IMG/VR virus record: IMGVR_UViG_3300046525_000039
Coordinates: 1-49,027 of that record
DNA: 49,027 nucleotides
Strand: one strand, 5' to 3'
DNA from: a virus
Shown in pieces: positions 7,432 through 16,002 of the stretch. The number at the start of each line of letters is the position of its first letter. Position 1 is the stretch's first letter. The position numbers and the translations under genes are program-made. The notes under the pieces are model-generated. The model did not search any database. It was not told where the DNA came from and worked only from the letters and a program-made list of their open reading frames with translations.

Positions 7432-7736
7432 GCGGCGCCTCCGTTGAGGCTGGCGGGCGTACTGACATCGATCGCGTAGACCATGACCGGATCATCCCCG
7501 AAATGCGGGTGCGTGATGGTGCGGATCATCTCGCCACGATACTGCCGGGTCAGGCGCGTCTTGCCTTCCACGCCGCCGCCCTTGGGATATCCGCGCAGGA
7601 GGATGATGCGGTCATAGGTCCGGTTGCGCAGGCGAGCGATCCAGTAATCGGTGACAAGCCGGTATTCCTCCAGCTTCTCGCCGTCGCGAATCTGGTCGAA
7701 GTAGATGCCTTTGATCGGGATGATGAGGTCAGCCAT
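7428..7736 (-). CDS. ASCH/PUA-like domain protein
   Basis: The 102-residue protein resembles the ASCH fold. It opens with LIIPIKGIYFDQIRDGEK, then the EYR motif that in ASCH proteins lines the binding cleft, a strand (YDRIILLRGY) and a final strand (MVYAIDV). ASCH domains bind RNA or nucleotides and can have nuclease or amidohydrolase activity. Small ASCH proteins are frequent in phage accessory regions. The substrate cannot be told from sequence. Confidence 0.72.
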   Translation of the reverse strand: MADLIIPIKGIYFDQIRDGEKLEEYRLVTDYWIARLRNRTYDRIILLRGYPKGGGVEGKTRLTRQYRGEMIRTITHPHFGDDPVMVYAIDVSTPASLNGGAA

Positions 7737-7983
7737 GGGCCGCCTCCCCGTTCAAGCGGGCGTTCCAAGCCTCTGCCGCATCCGCCGCGCTGTGCTTGAT
7801 CGGCCCCTTCGCGCCGCACTTGGTGCAGCGGATCAGATAGTTGGATGTGTCACGCTTCTCGCGTTCCATCTGCTTCTTGAGGAAGTAGCCTTTGGCGCGG
7901 GTGTTCGTGTGGAATTTCGTGCCGCCGCAGAACGGGCAGGCTTTCAAGGCGATTCCGCCTGCGGTATTGGTGTCAGCATCCAT
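7729..7983 (-). CDS. Lar-family zinc-ribbon protein (restriction alleviation-like)
   Basis: The start at 7983 is set by a GGAGAC site upstream; the frame is open to 8085. The 84-residue product has the Lar-type pattern: ACPFCGG, a basic linker, IRCTKCGAKGP and a closing AAEAWNARL. Rac-prophage Lar eases type I restriction of incoming DNA, but many phage proteins with this ribbon are uncharacterised. It is the first gene on the far side of attP, so it would lie at the end of the integrated prophage. Confidence 0.72.
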   Translation of the reverse strand: MDADTNTAGGIALKACPFCGGTKFHTNTRAKGYFLKKQMEREKRDTSNYLIRCTKCGAKGPIKHSAADAAEAWNARLNGEAAHG

Positions 7984-8076
7984 GGCGATGTCTCCATCAT
8001 CGTGTTGGTCAGGCCCCGGCGCGATGCCACTCGCGTTCGGGGCCGATTTTTCGATGTGAAGATGAACCACCGCCCT

Positions 8077-8291
<215 letters not shown>

Positions 8292-8293
<2 letters not shown>

Positions 8294-9269
8294 AATAAGT
8301 CAATGCCTCAGCCGCGTTGGCGAGGAATGATGGTGAAAATCTTCCATAAACGCGCTCGGTGATTCGGCTATCAGTGTGGCCAAGAAACTGAGCAATCTGA
8401 GAAAACGGCGTGTTTGCCTCTGCCATCCAGACGGCGGCACTGTGTCGCATCATGTGTGGCGTGGCCTTCAAGCCTGCCCGGCGCGCGGCGGCCGCAAATC
8501 CGTTTTTGATCGATGCAACCCTTTCCCTACCATGCTCGACTACAAAGTCAGACATCGCGCCTGATTTAGCATCTTCCAAGGCGGCGCGAAGCTGCGCATT
8601 CATCGGCACGGTCGCCCGGTATTTACTCGTCTGGACGCGCTCATGCGGATTGAGGATGATGACGTTGCGGTCGAAGTCCACCCGGTCCCAAGTCAGATCC
8701 AACAGCGCATTGGTGCGCGCGCCGGTGCCGACCGCCAACTGGAGGAAAAGCCGAATGTGCGGGGCCTGTGCATTATCCAGGAGTCTCCGAAATTCCGCTT
8801 TGCTCAGGTGCCCAACCGTCGATGACGGGAAGGCTGGCATTTTGATGAAAGGTGCCTTGCTTATCAGCTTGGCCTTTTCCGCCCAATTGAGGGCCGCCCG
8901 TATCACCGCCAGTTCGTTGCGGACTGTGATCGGCTTGCAGTGCGAGCGCTTGGCCCGGTAGTCGTCTGGCGTCTTGCCATCGACGCGCGCAACCGGGAGG
9001 TTGCCCCAGAACGGTTTCGCCGCCTTCCACGCGACCGTTGCCCGCTTGATCGAGAGCATCGACGCCTTCTCAGCCAGATATGCGTCAACCGCCTCGCCCA
9101 CCGTATGTGCCTGCCCGCCTATTGACCGGCGTTGCCAGAATGAACGAGCTGCGGCCTCTGCCGACGCTCGATCAGCCGTTCCAAGCGAATGTCTGTGGCG
9201 TCGTCCCTCCTCATCTGTCCAGACGATGGCGAGCAGCTTTCGGTATCGTTGCAGGGTGTAGTCTCGCAT
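8292..9269 (-). CDS. int: Tyrosine-recombinase integrase
   Basis: The 325-residue enzyme performs site-specific recombination between attP and the host tRNA-Thr. It has an N-terminal arm/SAM-like part (to about 150) and a catalytic domain with Arg185 (GTGARTNALLDL), His272-x-x-Arg275 (PHMMRHS), His298 (FLGHTDS) and the nucleophile Tyr308 (RVYGRF). The length is normal for phage integrases. It ends immediately at attP, and its start lies 151 bases inside the excisionase gene in another frame. Confidence 0.96.
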
Positions 9270-9424
9270 TCAAATCGTTCCACTTCGTCCGCCCTGATCC
9301 GCAAAAGCTTGCCGCCCAACTTGAACGCCCGGAGACTTCCGCCCCGAATCAGGGAGTAGACGGTATCTGTTCCACAGCCCCAGTGCTCGGCAAGGCTGGC
9401 AACGCTGAAAACCTGCACACCCAC
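9119..9424 (-). CDS. xis: Excisionase-like winged-helix DNA-binding protein
   Basis: The first 55 residues form an AlpA/excisionase-type helix-turn-helix (VASLAEHWGCGTDTVYSLIR, then a wing FKLGGKLLRIRADEVERF). Such proteins bend attachment DNA and direct the integrase toward excision. The start is GTG at 9424, sharing its base with the previous stop. The last 50 residues, rich in Cys, Arg and Ser, are encoded in DNA that also encodes the start of int in another frame, so that tail is probably unconstrained. Confidence 0.83.
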   Translation of the reverse strand: MGVQVFSVASLAEHWGCGTDTVYSLIRGGSLRAFKLGGKLLRIRADEVERFECETTPCNDTESCSPSSGQMRRDDATDIRLERLIERRQRPQLVHSGNAGQ

Positions 9425-9813
9425 TACCCTTCCTCCCCCCGCAAAGCAGCGTCGATCATGGCGCGGTAAACCAGAACCGCCCGTGTCCCTTTGCTTGGCA
9501 CATGGTCCAGATTCTTCATTTCAGGCTCATCGCGAAGCCATTGAGGTATTTCATACCCAGACCTCTCAAGATGCTTAAATAATGCCCGTGGCGTTTTTGG
9601 CTCCATATCCATCCACATGATGATTTGGCGCGCAAGCCCATCCCATTGGGCCTCGGTTGGCTCTTGCATGGCGTTAATAGCAGCGCGGGCGTGTGAAATA
9701 TTGCAATGCCAGTTTGGTTTTGGCCAATCTGAAAATGTGCTGGCTTGCACGTCAGGGTCAATTCCATTGACGGTGGTAATCGCCCGCGCCACCCTTTCAA
9801 TCATCTCGCTCAT
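9424..9813 (-). CDS. Hypothetical protein, 'ERVARAI' family
   Basis: The 129-residue protein opens with IERVARAI and closes with VYRAMIDAALR. The same ends occur in the 88-residue late-region protein at 31532, so the two belong to one family found repeatedly in phages of this host group. The middle (ALFKHLERSGYEIPQWLRD) is helical. Function is unknown. It overlaps neighbours by 1 and 4 bases. Confidence 0.68.
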   Translation of the reverse strand: MSEMIERVARAITTVNGIDPDVQASTFSDWPKPNWHCNISHARAAINAMQEPTEAQWDGLARQIIMWMDMEPKTPRALFKHLERSGYEIPQWLRDEPEMKNLDHVPSKGTRAVLVYRAMIDAALRGEEG

Positions 9814-10220
9814 GGGGTGTCGGCCTTCTGCTGGGCTGGCGGAAGCCGATAATGTCCTGCTTCTGCAAGCCTGATACGGTCGGCCATGATTGCGAAAACT
9901 TCCTCAGCGGAGCGGTATTCAATGCCTTTGATCGGTCGTCTCATGTCGAGGAAGTCGATAGCCCTCTCCCCCGCCTCCACCCGATCCAGCAGGGCTTCGA
10001 TGCTGTTGCGCATGGCGACGATGAGGGCATAATCAACATCGCGGGCTTTGGCTGCCCCATCATGACCGAACGCAACTCTCGTAAAGCCAACCTGCTCCGC
10101 TCCATTTTCAGAAATACGATTGTATGGAGCGCGAACACTGCCGCCGCCAGACCAGACGCGCCAAGGCCCGCCCGTCGCCTTCGCCAGCAGCGCGCGCAGT
10201 TCTGCGATGGTGTCAGTCAT
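9810..10220 (-). CDS. Hypothetical phage early protein
   Basis: I chose ATG 10220 (MTDTIAELRALL), which overlaps the upstream gene by 8 bases; the frame is open to 10298. The 136-residue product has the layout of the common phage 'ead/Ea22-like' N-terminus: a helix, then ATGGPWRVW, a beta section and DVDYALIVAMRNSIEALLDRVE. That pattern is frequent in early operons, with no established biochemical role. Confidence 0.68.
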   Translation of the reverse strand: MTDTIAELRALLAKATGGPWRVWSGGGSVRAPYNRISENGAEQVGFTRVAFGHDGAAKARDVDYALIVAMRNSIEALLDRVEAGERAIDFLDMRRPIKGIEYRSAEEVFAIMADRIRLAEAGHYRLPPAQQKADTP

Positions 10221-10608
10221 GGCGTGCCATCCTCTCGGTTTCGCGTTTGCGCGACTGCTCGATCGACCATTCCCACATCCGTTTGCGCTCTTCTTCATGC
10301 TCGCGGATACGCTCGGCGGTAATGTTCATGCGCGCGGCGACGGTCGGATATGTCTCCAGCAACCATGGCCATTCATCGGCTTCCAACTCATGCAGCCCGG
10401 TAAACTCATCTGCATATCTGTCAGCCATCTTGTTCCACGCCAACTCGGCTTCTCGGCAATCGGGATGCAGCGAGAACGAACCGAAGTCGCCGTCAAACTT
10501 GCCGGAATAGGTCAGCGCTTCATCGCCTTTGCTGAGCATAGTGCCGCAACCATCACACCTTCGAGGCTTGCGAACCTTGACCACCTTTTCGCTGTAGAAT
10601 TCAACCAT
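10213..10608 (-). CDS. Hypothetical protein with CxxC zinc motif and acidic/basic helix
   Basis: The start at 10608 is fixed by a GGAGGT site 7-8 bases upstream; the frame is open to 10734. The 131-residue product has RRCDGCGTMLSKGDEALTY near the N-terminus and HPDCRE further on, a likely single zinc site, then a long charged helix (ERIREHEEERKRMWEW). It could bind nucleic acid. No named family is recognised. Confidence 0.68.
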   Translation of the reverse strand: MVEFYSEKVVKVRKPRRCDGCGTMLSKGDEALTYSGKFDGDFGSFSLHPDCREAELAWNKMADRYADEFTGLHELEADEWPWLLETYPTVAARMNITAERIREHEEERKRMWEWSIEQSRKRETERMARHD

Positions 10609-10774
10609 GCCCCACCTCCACCACCCGCAGCGGCAACGGAGGCCGCGATGCCGGGTCAACATCATCCACCATCCTGTCAGCATAAAGCGCCTCATGCTCC
10701 GGGCAGACGAGGCGGTGATTGGCGGGCGCGCCACACTCGACGCAAGCGTCAGCCCCTTTTTGCTGCCGGCTCAC
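10601..10774 (-). CDS. Small zinc-binding-like protein (57 aa)
   Basis: I placed the start at GTG 10774 because it gives an exact GTGA overlap with the upstream stop; a TTG at 10795 is also in frame. The product has CVECGAPANHRLVCPEH, four ligands spaced like a zinc finger, and an acidic C-terminus. Function is unknown. Confidence 0.58.
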   Translation of the reverse strand: MSRQQKGADACVECGAPANHRLVCPEHEALYADRMVDDVDPASRPPLPLRVVEVGHG

Positions 10775-10920
10775 GACATCACCCGATGCTTGCAATCCGC
10801 GTTCGGCCGCTCGAAACCAGTGACCGCGCGCGGACGATGCAGCACGATAGGCGGGTTCCGGTCGCCCATCGCATGGATGTTGCGCCAGCGGGTTTCTTCG
10901 GGGCGTTGGGGGCGGGTCAT
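10771..10920 (-). CDS. Small basic protein (49 aa)
   Basis: Forty-nine codons lie between two 4-base overlaps (ATGA with the upstream gene, GTGA with the downstream one). The product is very basic (MTRPQRPEETRWRNIHAMG at the start). The exact fit supports it as a real coupled gene, although no motif is recognisable. Confidence 0.52.
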   Translation of the reverse strand: MTRPQRPEETRWRNIHAMGDRNPPIVLHRPRAVTGFERPNADCKHRVMS

Positions 10921-11132
10921 GCTGGCTGGCCTTCTGTTGTGTGGGCGTGAGTCTGGTGGACAGGCATATGGATGCCGTAGATCGCCATGCCGAGAATATC
11001 GGCCAGATTGGGTTCCGCCATCAGCACGCCGATGACGCGTGATCCGATAGCCGATGTGTCGCCACCCATTTTGTGCAGCGTATCGAAAAGCTGGTCGGTG
11101 TGGACCTCAAAGGTGACAGTTCGCGTCGCCAT
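10917..11132 (-). CDS. Hypothetical protein (71 aa)
   Basis: The product begins with a beta segment (RTVTFEVHTDQLFDTLHKM) followed by a helical part and a His/Thr-rich end. It is preceded by a 94-base gap without a gene, GC-rich with no clear promoter. Function is unknown. Confidence 0.55.
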   Translation of the reverse strand: MATRTVTFEVHTDQLFDTLHKMGGDTSAIGSRVIGVLMAEPNLADILGMAIYGIHMPVHQTHAHTTEGQPA

Positions 11133-11226
11133 CTCAAAATCTCCCGCATCGGCAATTTCTCCATTTCGCCGATGCTATGCTGCCCGTGTCCGCGTCAGGG
11201 GTTCGCCGCGGGTGGAGGCGTGGGGA

Positions 11227-11493
11227 TCAGTAAGGAATGGCCTCGCGATCAGCCTTCGCCGCAGCCCGCTTCGCCGCACTGGCAGCGGTGGCGCGACGAC
11301 GGCCTTCTTCCTGGGCGAGAGCGCGGGCTTTGAGCGGGGCGAGTTCGGCCAGTAGCCGCCCCTTGTCCTTGATCAGCCGACCGATCGCCTCGCGTTCCGC
11401 CTGCATTTCCTTGCGCCACTTGGTGCGCTCCTCGGACTGGATCGCCAGTATCCGCGCAATCCGTGCCTCATGCGTCTTCTTCAAAACAAACAT
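11227..11493 (-). CDS. Charged coiled-coil protein (88 aa)
   Basis: GAGGAG lies 6-7 bases before ATG 11493. The product is nearly one continuous helix rich in Lys, Arg, Glu and Ala (for example ARILAIQSEERTKWRKEMQ), consistent with a small coiled-coil or a nucleic-acid-associated helix. No family is recognised. Confidence 0.65.
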   Translation of the reverse strand: MFVLKKTHEARIARILAIQSEERTKWRKEMQAEREAIGRLIKDKGRLLAELAPLKARALAQEEGRRRATAASAAKRAAAKADREAIPY

Positions 11494-11505
11494 GCTAATC
11501 TCCTC

Positions 11506-11904
11506 TCAGGCCGCGCGGGCCAATCCGCCTTCGCGCAGAATGTGGTCCAGCATGATCCGCTTCGCCTCTGCGGCCGGCAGGTGCTGGTTCTTCATCAGCC
11601 GGAAATATTCAGATCGCAGGCGCGGCGGACACCACGCCATCTTGCGGCTTTGGTAACTGGCAACACGCTTGCGGATGGCGTCGGGCGTGGCGCAGGCTTT
11701 GGTGGCGATCATCTTAGCCAGCCCATCAGCCTGACGCGCACGCTCCCGCTCGATGAAGGCCGGGTCTTCACGCAACTTTGCTAGCGTGCGGGCATTTGAC
11801 CGTGCCTTGTTCGCCCGGAAATGCGGGTCGGCCCATTGCGCCTTGCAGTTGCAGGACCGGCAGCGCTTTGCCTTGGCGCTTTTTGGGTGGGGGCAGTCGG
11901 TCAC
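11506..11904 (-). CDS. Hypothetical basic protein with Cys/His cluster
   Basis: The 132-residue protein starts with GTG in a GTGA overlap with the ATPase stop. The N-terminus has a compact cluster (CPHPKSAKAKRCRSCNCKAQW) likely to bind zinc, followed by a helical Arg/Lys-rich body. Next to recombination genes, a DNA-binding role is plausible but unproven. Confidence 0.68.
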   Translation of the reverse strand: MTDCPHPKSAKAKRCRSCNCKAQWADPHFRANKARSNARTLAKLREDPAFIERERARQADGLAKMIATKACATPDAIRKRVASYQSRKMAWCPPRLRSEYFRLMKNQHLPAAEAKRIMLDHILREGGLARAA

Positions 11905-13031
11905 GCAGCCGCCGCCATCGCATTGGTTTCCTCACGCGCACGCTGCGCCATGGCTTCGGCTTCCGCGTCGTTGAACGCCTCGCCGCGCTGCTCGTCCGCC
12001 GGGCCTTCGCCGAACGGGTCTTCGTCGGACTGGTCGGCAGCACGATCGGCGTCAGCGGCAATCTGCTGGATTTCGTCCATGATCGGCCGCAGTGTCTGCC
12101 GGGCCGCCTTGCCTTCGTCCGTCGCCCACCACTTCTTGAACGCCTCGGCACCGCCGCGCGCCTTGTCGCGGGCAAGGTCCATCAACTCCTTCTGGCGCTG
12201 CGCCTCGCCCTCGCCTTTCGCCCATTCGGCCATGGCGGCTCCGGTGGCTTCGCCCATGGGGCGGCGCGGGTCGAACAGGTTCTTGAACTGGTCCGACACC
12301 TTGATCTGATGGACAGGGCAACCGGGTGCCACCGGATCGAGGATGATCATCGCCGTCATTTCGAACATCAGGTCGCCGTCGCTGGCCGGATCCCACGGAA
12401 CATCCTTCCGCCGGGTCTTGGTCGCGCGCGCGTTCTCGATGTTGTTGCCGAAGCCCTTCTGCATGACCGGCTTGGCGCGGGTGCAGATGATGATGTTGGT
12501 CTTGGCGCGAACGATCCGATCAATCAGGCGGCGATACTTCGGCTTCACCTCGGCCCATGCCAACTGGCCGAACTTCGAGGGGTCTACTTCATAGCGACCA
12601 TTCGCCCGCTTCTGCGCCTGCTCTACCAGGCGGTCTAGCGCCTTGGCCTGCTCGTCCAGCACGCCGCCGACGCCCTCCCATGCGTGCGAGAAGCTATCTA
12701 GGATGACGACTGGCAACTTCGCCGCCTCAGCCGCGTCAATGACTTCGATCCAGCGGTCCACGCCAAACCCGATCAGTTCGCCATCGTCGTTGATGGCGGT
12801 GAAGTCGAAGTGCAGCATTTCCGGGAATGCTTCCTTATAGTGCAGCGCCCGCTTGTTCTCGGTGTCAACATAGCCGATCGGGGCGCCCTTCTTGCCGGTC
12901 ATGCTTTCGGCAATGCCGCGCGCCACGCGCAGGGCAGTGAACGTCTTGCCGGTGCCGGACCCGCCAGACAGGCCAAGGGCGATCGTGCGCGGCTCCGTGA
13001 TTTCGTGGACGGGAATGAACCTGATAGCCAT
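11901..13031 (-). CDS. RecA-fold ATPase of the phage recombination module
   Basis: The 376-residue protein has a Walker A (GGSGTGKT, residues 23-30) and Walker B (LPVVILDSFSH, Asp112) in the layout of phage AAA_24/Sak4-like ATPases. Sak4-type proteins help single-strand annealing or strand exchange, and this gene directly follows a RecE-like exonuclease, the usual partnership. It is longer than a minimal Sak4 core: a helical C-terminal third (from about 250) ends in an acidic tail. AGGAGG precedes the ATG, which overlaps the exonuclease stop (TAATG). Confidence 0.85.
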   Translation of the reverse strand: MAIRFIPVHEITEPRTIALGLSGGSGTGKTFTALRVARGIAESMTGKKGAPIGYVDTENKRALHYKEAFPEMLHFDFTAINDDGELIGFGVDRWIEVIDAAEAAKLPVVILDSFSHAWEGVGGVLDEQAKALDRLVEQAQKRANGRYEVDPSKFGQLAWAEVKPKYRRLIDRIVRAKTNIIICTRAKPVMQKGFGNNIENARATKTRRKDVPWDPASDGDLMFEMTAMIILDPVAPGCPVHQIKVSDQFKNLFDPRRPMGEATGAAMAEWAKGEGEAQRQKELMDLARDKARGGAEAFKKWWATDEGKAARQTLRPIMDEIQQIAADADRAADQSDEDPFGEGPADEQRGEAFNDAEAEAMAQRAREETNAMAAAA

Positions 13032-13999
13032 TAAAATTCCTCCTCAAATTCGCGTTCGACAAGCCACGCCGGGGCATCGACTTCGTGCATGCCGATCGGG
13101 TAGCCGGGCCAGTTGTTGGCGGTGATGCAGTCAGACCAGATTTTTCGGGCGCGGGCGGCGCGGCGCTTGGCCATCGCCTCGAATGAACCGGAAAGCCGAA
13201 TCAGCGTGACTTCGTGCGGCTTGGGCTTTTCTTGGAAAATGAACACGAACGGGCGAATTTCGCCGGTCGCAGCCCACCAGACAGCGCGGTAATGCTCCTG
13301 CTGGATATCGTAGCCGTAATTCAGGATGGCGCGCATGCAGGCGTCGGGGCTGGCGTCCTCGATCGTCTTGAAATCGTAGATGGGGCCGCGGATATCGGCG
13401 TCCACATTGTCGAACATCGTCCGGCACCACACGCCCTCGACCTGGGCGATCGCGCACAGTTCGGAACGATCCGGGTCTAGCGTTATCCCATGTTCCAGCA
13501 AGCGAGCCGCGGCGATATCGCGCATAGACTCGATCTGCTCAACCTCGGCGGCCTGCAACGGCGTCTGCCCGCGCTTGCGGGTGTCAGCGATGAAGTCTTT
13601 GGCCGCCGTCGTGCTGGCCGCACCATTCTTCGCCAGCACAGCTTCGGGAATTTGCACATATTCGTCGCCGAAGCCCAGCACCGCCCGATGCGCGGCGCGG
13701 CCGATATCGAACGTCTTTTTGTTGACCGCCTCCCATTCGGGGTTGAGGCGTGGGCTGGCATGCCATGCGTGTTTCGGCGAACGCTTTATCAGCAACTTGG
13801 CGAGCGTGGCCGACAGGCTGGGTTCGGGCGCCGGGTCGGAATGATACGCGGCACTTGGCAGGCGTATTACTTCGCCGACAGAAACCGGCGCGGGCTTTGG
13901 CGTGACAGGTGCAGGCGCTTCACGGTCGAACGCCTCATAGATGTCGCTATGCTCCTTCGCGGGTTCGCGATAGTCGAGGGCGAAAGGGTTGTCCGTCAT
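13031..13999 (-). CDS. RecE-like / PD-(D/E)XK exonuclease
   Basis: The 322-residue protein resembles the C-terminal nuclease domain of RecE (DUF3799 group). The first about 60 residues are a proline-rich linker. The nuclease core contains FDIGRAAHRAVLG, the acidic region SELCAIAQVEGVWCRTMFDNVD and the hallmark IYDFKT (Asp209, Lys211), then a Gln/Tyr helix (QQEHYRAVWWA). These enzymes digest one strand from double-strand ends to start recombination. The ATPase downstream is its likely partner; no separate annealing protein is apparent. Confidence 0.88.
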   Translation of the reverse strand: MTDNPFALDYREPAKEHSDIYEAFDREAPAPVTPKPAPVSVGEVIRLPSAAYHSDPAPEPSLSATLAKLLIKRSPKHAWHASPRLNPEWEAVNKKTFDIGRAAHRAVLGFGDEYVQIPEAVLAKNGAASTTAAKDFIADTRKRGQTPLQAAEVEQIESMRDIAAARLLEHGITLDPDRSELCAIAQVEGVWCRTMFDNVDADIRGPIYDFKTIEDASPDACMRAILNYGYDIQQEHYRAVWWAATGEIRPFVFIFQEKPKPHEVTLIRLSGSFEAMAKRRAARARKIWSDCITANNWPGYPIGMHEVDAPAWLVEREFEEEF

Positions 14000-14001
14000 G
14001 G

Positions 14002-15150
14002 TCAGAACCTCAGCGAGACGTTGGGAACATCGCCGGCCTTGATCAGCAGCACGATCTTGCGGGCGGTTTCTTCGTCGGTGCCGCAGGTCATGATGGCTTC
14101 CTTGGCGGCCTTCATGACGGCAGTCCGATGCGCCTGATCAGCGTCACGCTCGGCCTTCTCGGCGGCGATCCGATCAGATTCCGCCTGACGATCCGCTTCG
14201 ATTTTCGCGATGCGATCGCGCTCAGCCTGCGCTTCCGCAAGCTGGGCAGCATGTTCGCGGTCGCGACGGTCCTGCTCAGCGCGCGCGGCCTGCTCGGCTT
14301 CACGCTGCGCCCGCTCGGCAGCTTCGACCTTGGCGCGTTCGATACGCTCTGCCTCTGCCTTTTCGGCGGCGACACGGCGTTCCTGTTCAGCCTGCGCGCG
14401 CTCCGCAGCTTCTTGAGCGGCGCGCTCGGTAGCGGCTTTCTCGGCTTCGATCCGCGCCGCTTCCTGACGGTCAGCTTCCGCCTTTTCGGCAGCGATGCGA
14501 TCAGCTTCTGCGCGCTCTGCCGCCGCCGCTCGCAACGCCTCCAATTCGGCGCGTTCGGCCTCTTCCCGCGTCAGTCTGGCAAGCGCGGCCTTGAGGACAT
14601 CAATGGCAGCATCCTTTGCGGTCTGCGCCTCATCCACCATGTCGCGGAACTCTTCCGGGTCAAGCGCCGTGCCATGGACAGCGGTGCCACGCTCGCGGAT
14701 AGTCAGTGACGTATCGTCCAGCGTCACGACCGACGACGCCTTGAAGCTATCGATAATTGTGCGGCAGTTGAGAACCCGCGCCTTCTCCGCCTCTTCCCAC
14801 TCAGTAAGCGGCTTGCGAACCGACTTCGCCAGTTCCTCCAGCGTCTCGCGGGCATCACGACGGGCAGCATCCACGACGCTGATCTTGGCGCGCGCCTCCT
14901 CGTTCAGCTTCTTACCGGCGTCATCGATCGCCGTCTTCGTGCGGGTGATCTTAAAGGCGAACGACTTGATCGCATCACGCCCCTTCGCGGTGGACACGTC
15001 CGGCTCGAAAGCCTCGATCTCCCGCTTGATATGGGCGAACAGGTCGTCGCGTTTACTGGCATCCACCAGCACAAGTTGCGGCGTCTGCGCGACGATGACG
15101 GCGATATCGCCAGCGGTCGCGGACTGTTCAATGGTGGCATCACTAGCCAT
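14002..15150 (-). CDS. Long coiled-coil protein (recombination-module associated)
   Basis: I take ATG 15150 rather than TTG 15156. The first about 180 residues form a globular helical region (TPQLVLVDASKRDDLFAHIK, then FAFKITRTKTAIDDAGKKL). The following about 160 residues are a near-continuous Ala/Glu/Arg coiled coil of repeats like RIAAEKAEADRQEAARIEA. Proteins with this plan (DUF1351-like) often stand next to phage exonuclease/recombinase genes. TolA-like similarity would only reflect composition. Function is not established. Confidence 0.75.
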   Translation of the reverse strand: MASDATIEQSATAGDIAVIVAQTPQLVLVDASKRDDLFAHIKREIEAFEPDVSTAKGRDAIKSFAFKITRTKTAIDDAGKKLNEEARAKISVVDAARRDARETLEELAKSVRKPLTEWEEAEKARVLNCRTIIDSFKASSVVTLDDTSLTIRERGTAVHGTALDPEEFRDMVDEAQTAKDAAIDVLKAALARLTREEAERAELEALRAAAAERAEADRIAAEKAEADRQEAARIEAEKAATERAAQEAAERAQAEQERRVAAEKAEAERIERAKVEAAERAQREAEQAARAEQDRRDREHAAQLAEAQAERDRIAKIEADRQAESDRIAAEKAERDADQAHRTAVMKAAKEAIMTCGTDEETARKIVLLIKAGDVPNVSLRF

Positions 15151-15152
15151 AT

Positions 15153-15293
15153 TCAAAAACCTTTCGGATTAGGCACGAGCAGCAAAAGCCCGCCGCCGAT
15201 GACGATGATTGCGATGGCCGCGACGATGATGACGCCCATGGGCCAGTGTTCGCGGGGCGCGTCTGGTTCGCGGGGTGGAGCGCGGAGGATCAT
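15153..15293 (-). CDS. Small single-pass membrane protein (46 aa)
   Basis: The ATG at 15293 forms an ATGA overlap with the upstream gene's stop. The product has a Pro/Arg-rich N-terminus and one very hydrophobic helix (MGVIIVAAIAIIVIGGG). Function is unknown. Confidence 0.55.
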   Translation of the reverse strand: MILRAPPREPDAPREHWPMGVIIVAAIAIIVIGGGLLLLVPNPKGF

Positions 15294-15613
15294 GGGCAGC
15301 ACCTTGGCGACCCGCCGCACATGTTTTCGTGCGCACCCGGCTCAAAGTCGGCTACATCAGCAGGCCATTCCGACCATCGACCGCATGAGTTGCACTCGAA
15401 CTCAATTACGCCGCCACGCTCACGCAGGCCGTCCGGCATCCAGTCACGGTCGTAAAGCTCCACCTCATCCAGCAATGGATGTTTGAACGGCTTTTCGCCA
15501 CGATCCTTGGCGACTTGGCTTAGAAGGTCATACGCCTGCCCAATGCGGCCATCTCTCCATCCGCCATCGCCTTCGTATGATTGGCGTGACGGGATGCCCG
15601 GAACGTCGCTCAC
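15290..15613 (-). CDS. Hypothetical protein with cysteine cluster
   Basis: The 107-residue protein contains a helix with AYDLLSQVAKDRGE, an acidic patch and a C-terminal group FECNSCGRW...CGGSPRCC that may hold zinc. Overlaps of 4 bases on both sides place it in the coupled early array. No family is recognised. Confidence 0.65.
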   Translation of the reverse strand: MSDVPGIPSRQSYEGDGGWRDGRIGQAYDLLSQVAKDRGEKPFKHPLLDEVELYDRDWMPDGLRERGGVIEFECNSCGRWSEWPADVADFEPGAHENMCGGSPRCCP

Positions 15614-16002
15614 GACACCACCTCTAGACCGCGCGCCGCCCGCATAGCCTTCACAGCCTGAGCTGGCGGGACATAAGGCACATAGATCCCAGACCGCGAA
15701 ATGCGCTCGACCTGCTCAACCAGCGTATCCACCCGAGACAGCCGATCGTTCGCGCCGAACTGGCCGCAGATGTCCGCGCCATCCGCGTCAACGCGATCGG
15801 TCAGCGCCAGATAGCCCCGGCGCGCGTCATTCAGTCCATGCCGAACTGCGCTGAACGTCATCGGCCCGCAGCGGTGGCGATTGCCCTCCAGCATGGAGAT
15901 CGCCGCGTCTATGCGGGTCACCGTCCGCTTAATGAGGCCTGCCGCGCGGACAGACGCATCAGCGTGATATTCCGCGCTTGTGGCGCAGTCGGAGCGGGTC
16001 AT
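15610..16002 (-). CDS. Hypothetical protein (130 aa)
   Basis: ATG 16002 is preferred because it overlaps the upstream stop by 4 bases; the frame is open to 16068. The product is mainly helical (VRAAGLIKRTVTRIDAAIS, LSRVDTLVEQVERISRSG). Unknown function. Confidence 0.63.
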   Translation of the reverse strand: MTRSDCATSAEYHADASVRAAGLIKRTVTRIDAAISMLEGNRHRCGPMTFSAVRHGLNDARRGYLALTDRVDADGADICGQFGANDRLSRVDTLVEQVERISRSGIYVPYVPPAQAVKAMRAARGLEVVS

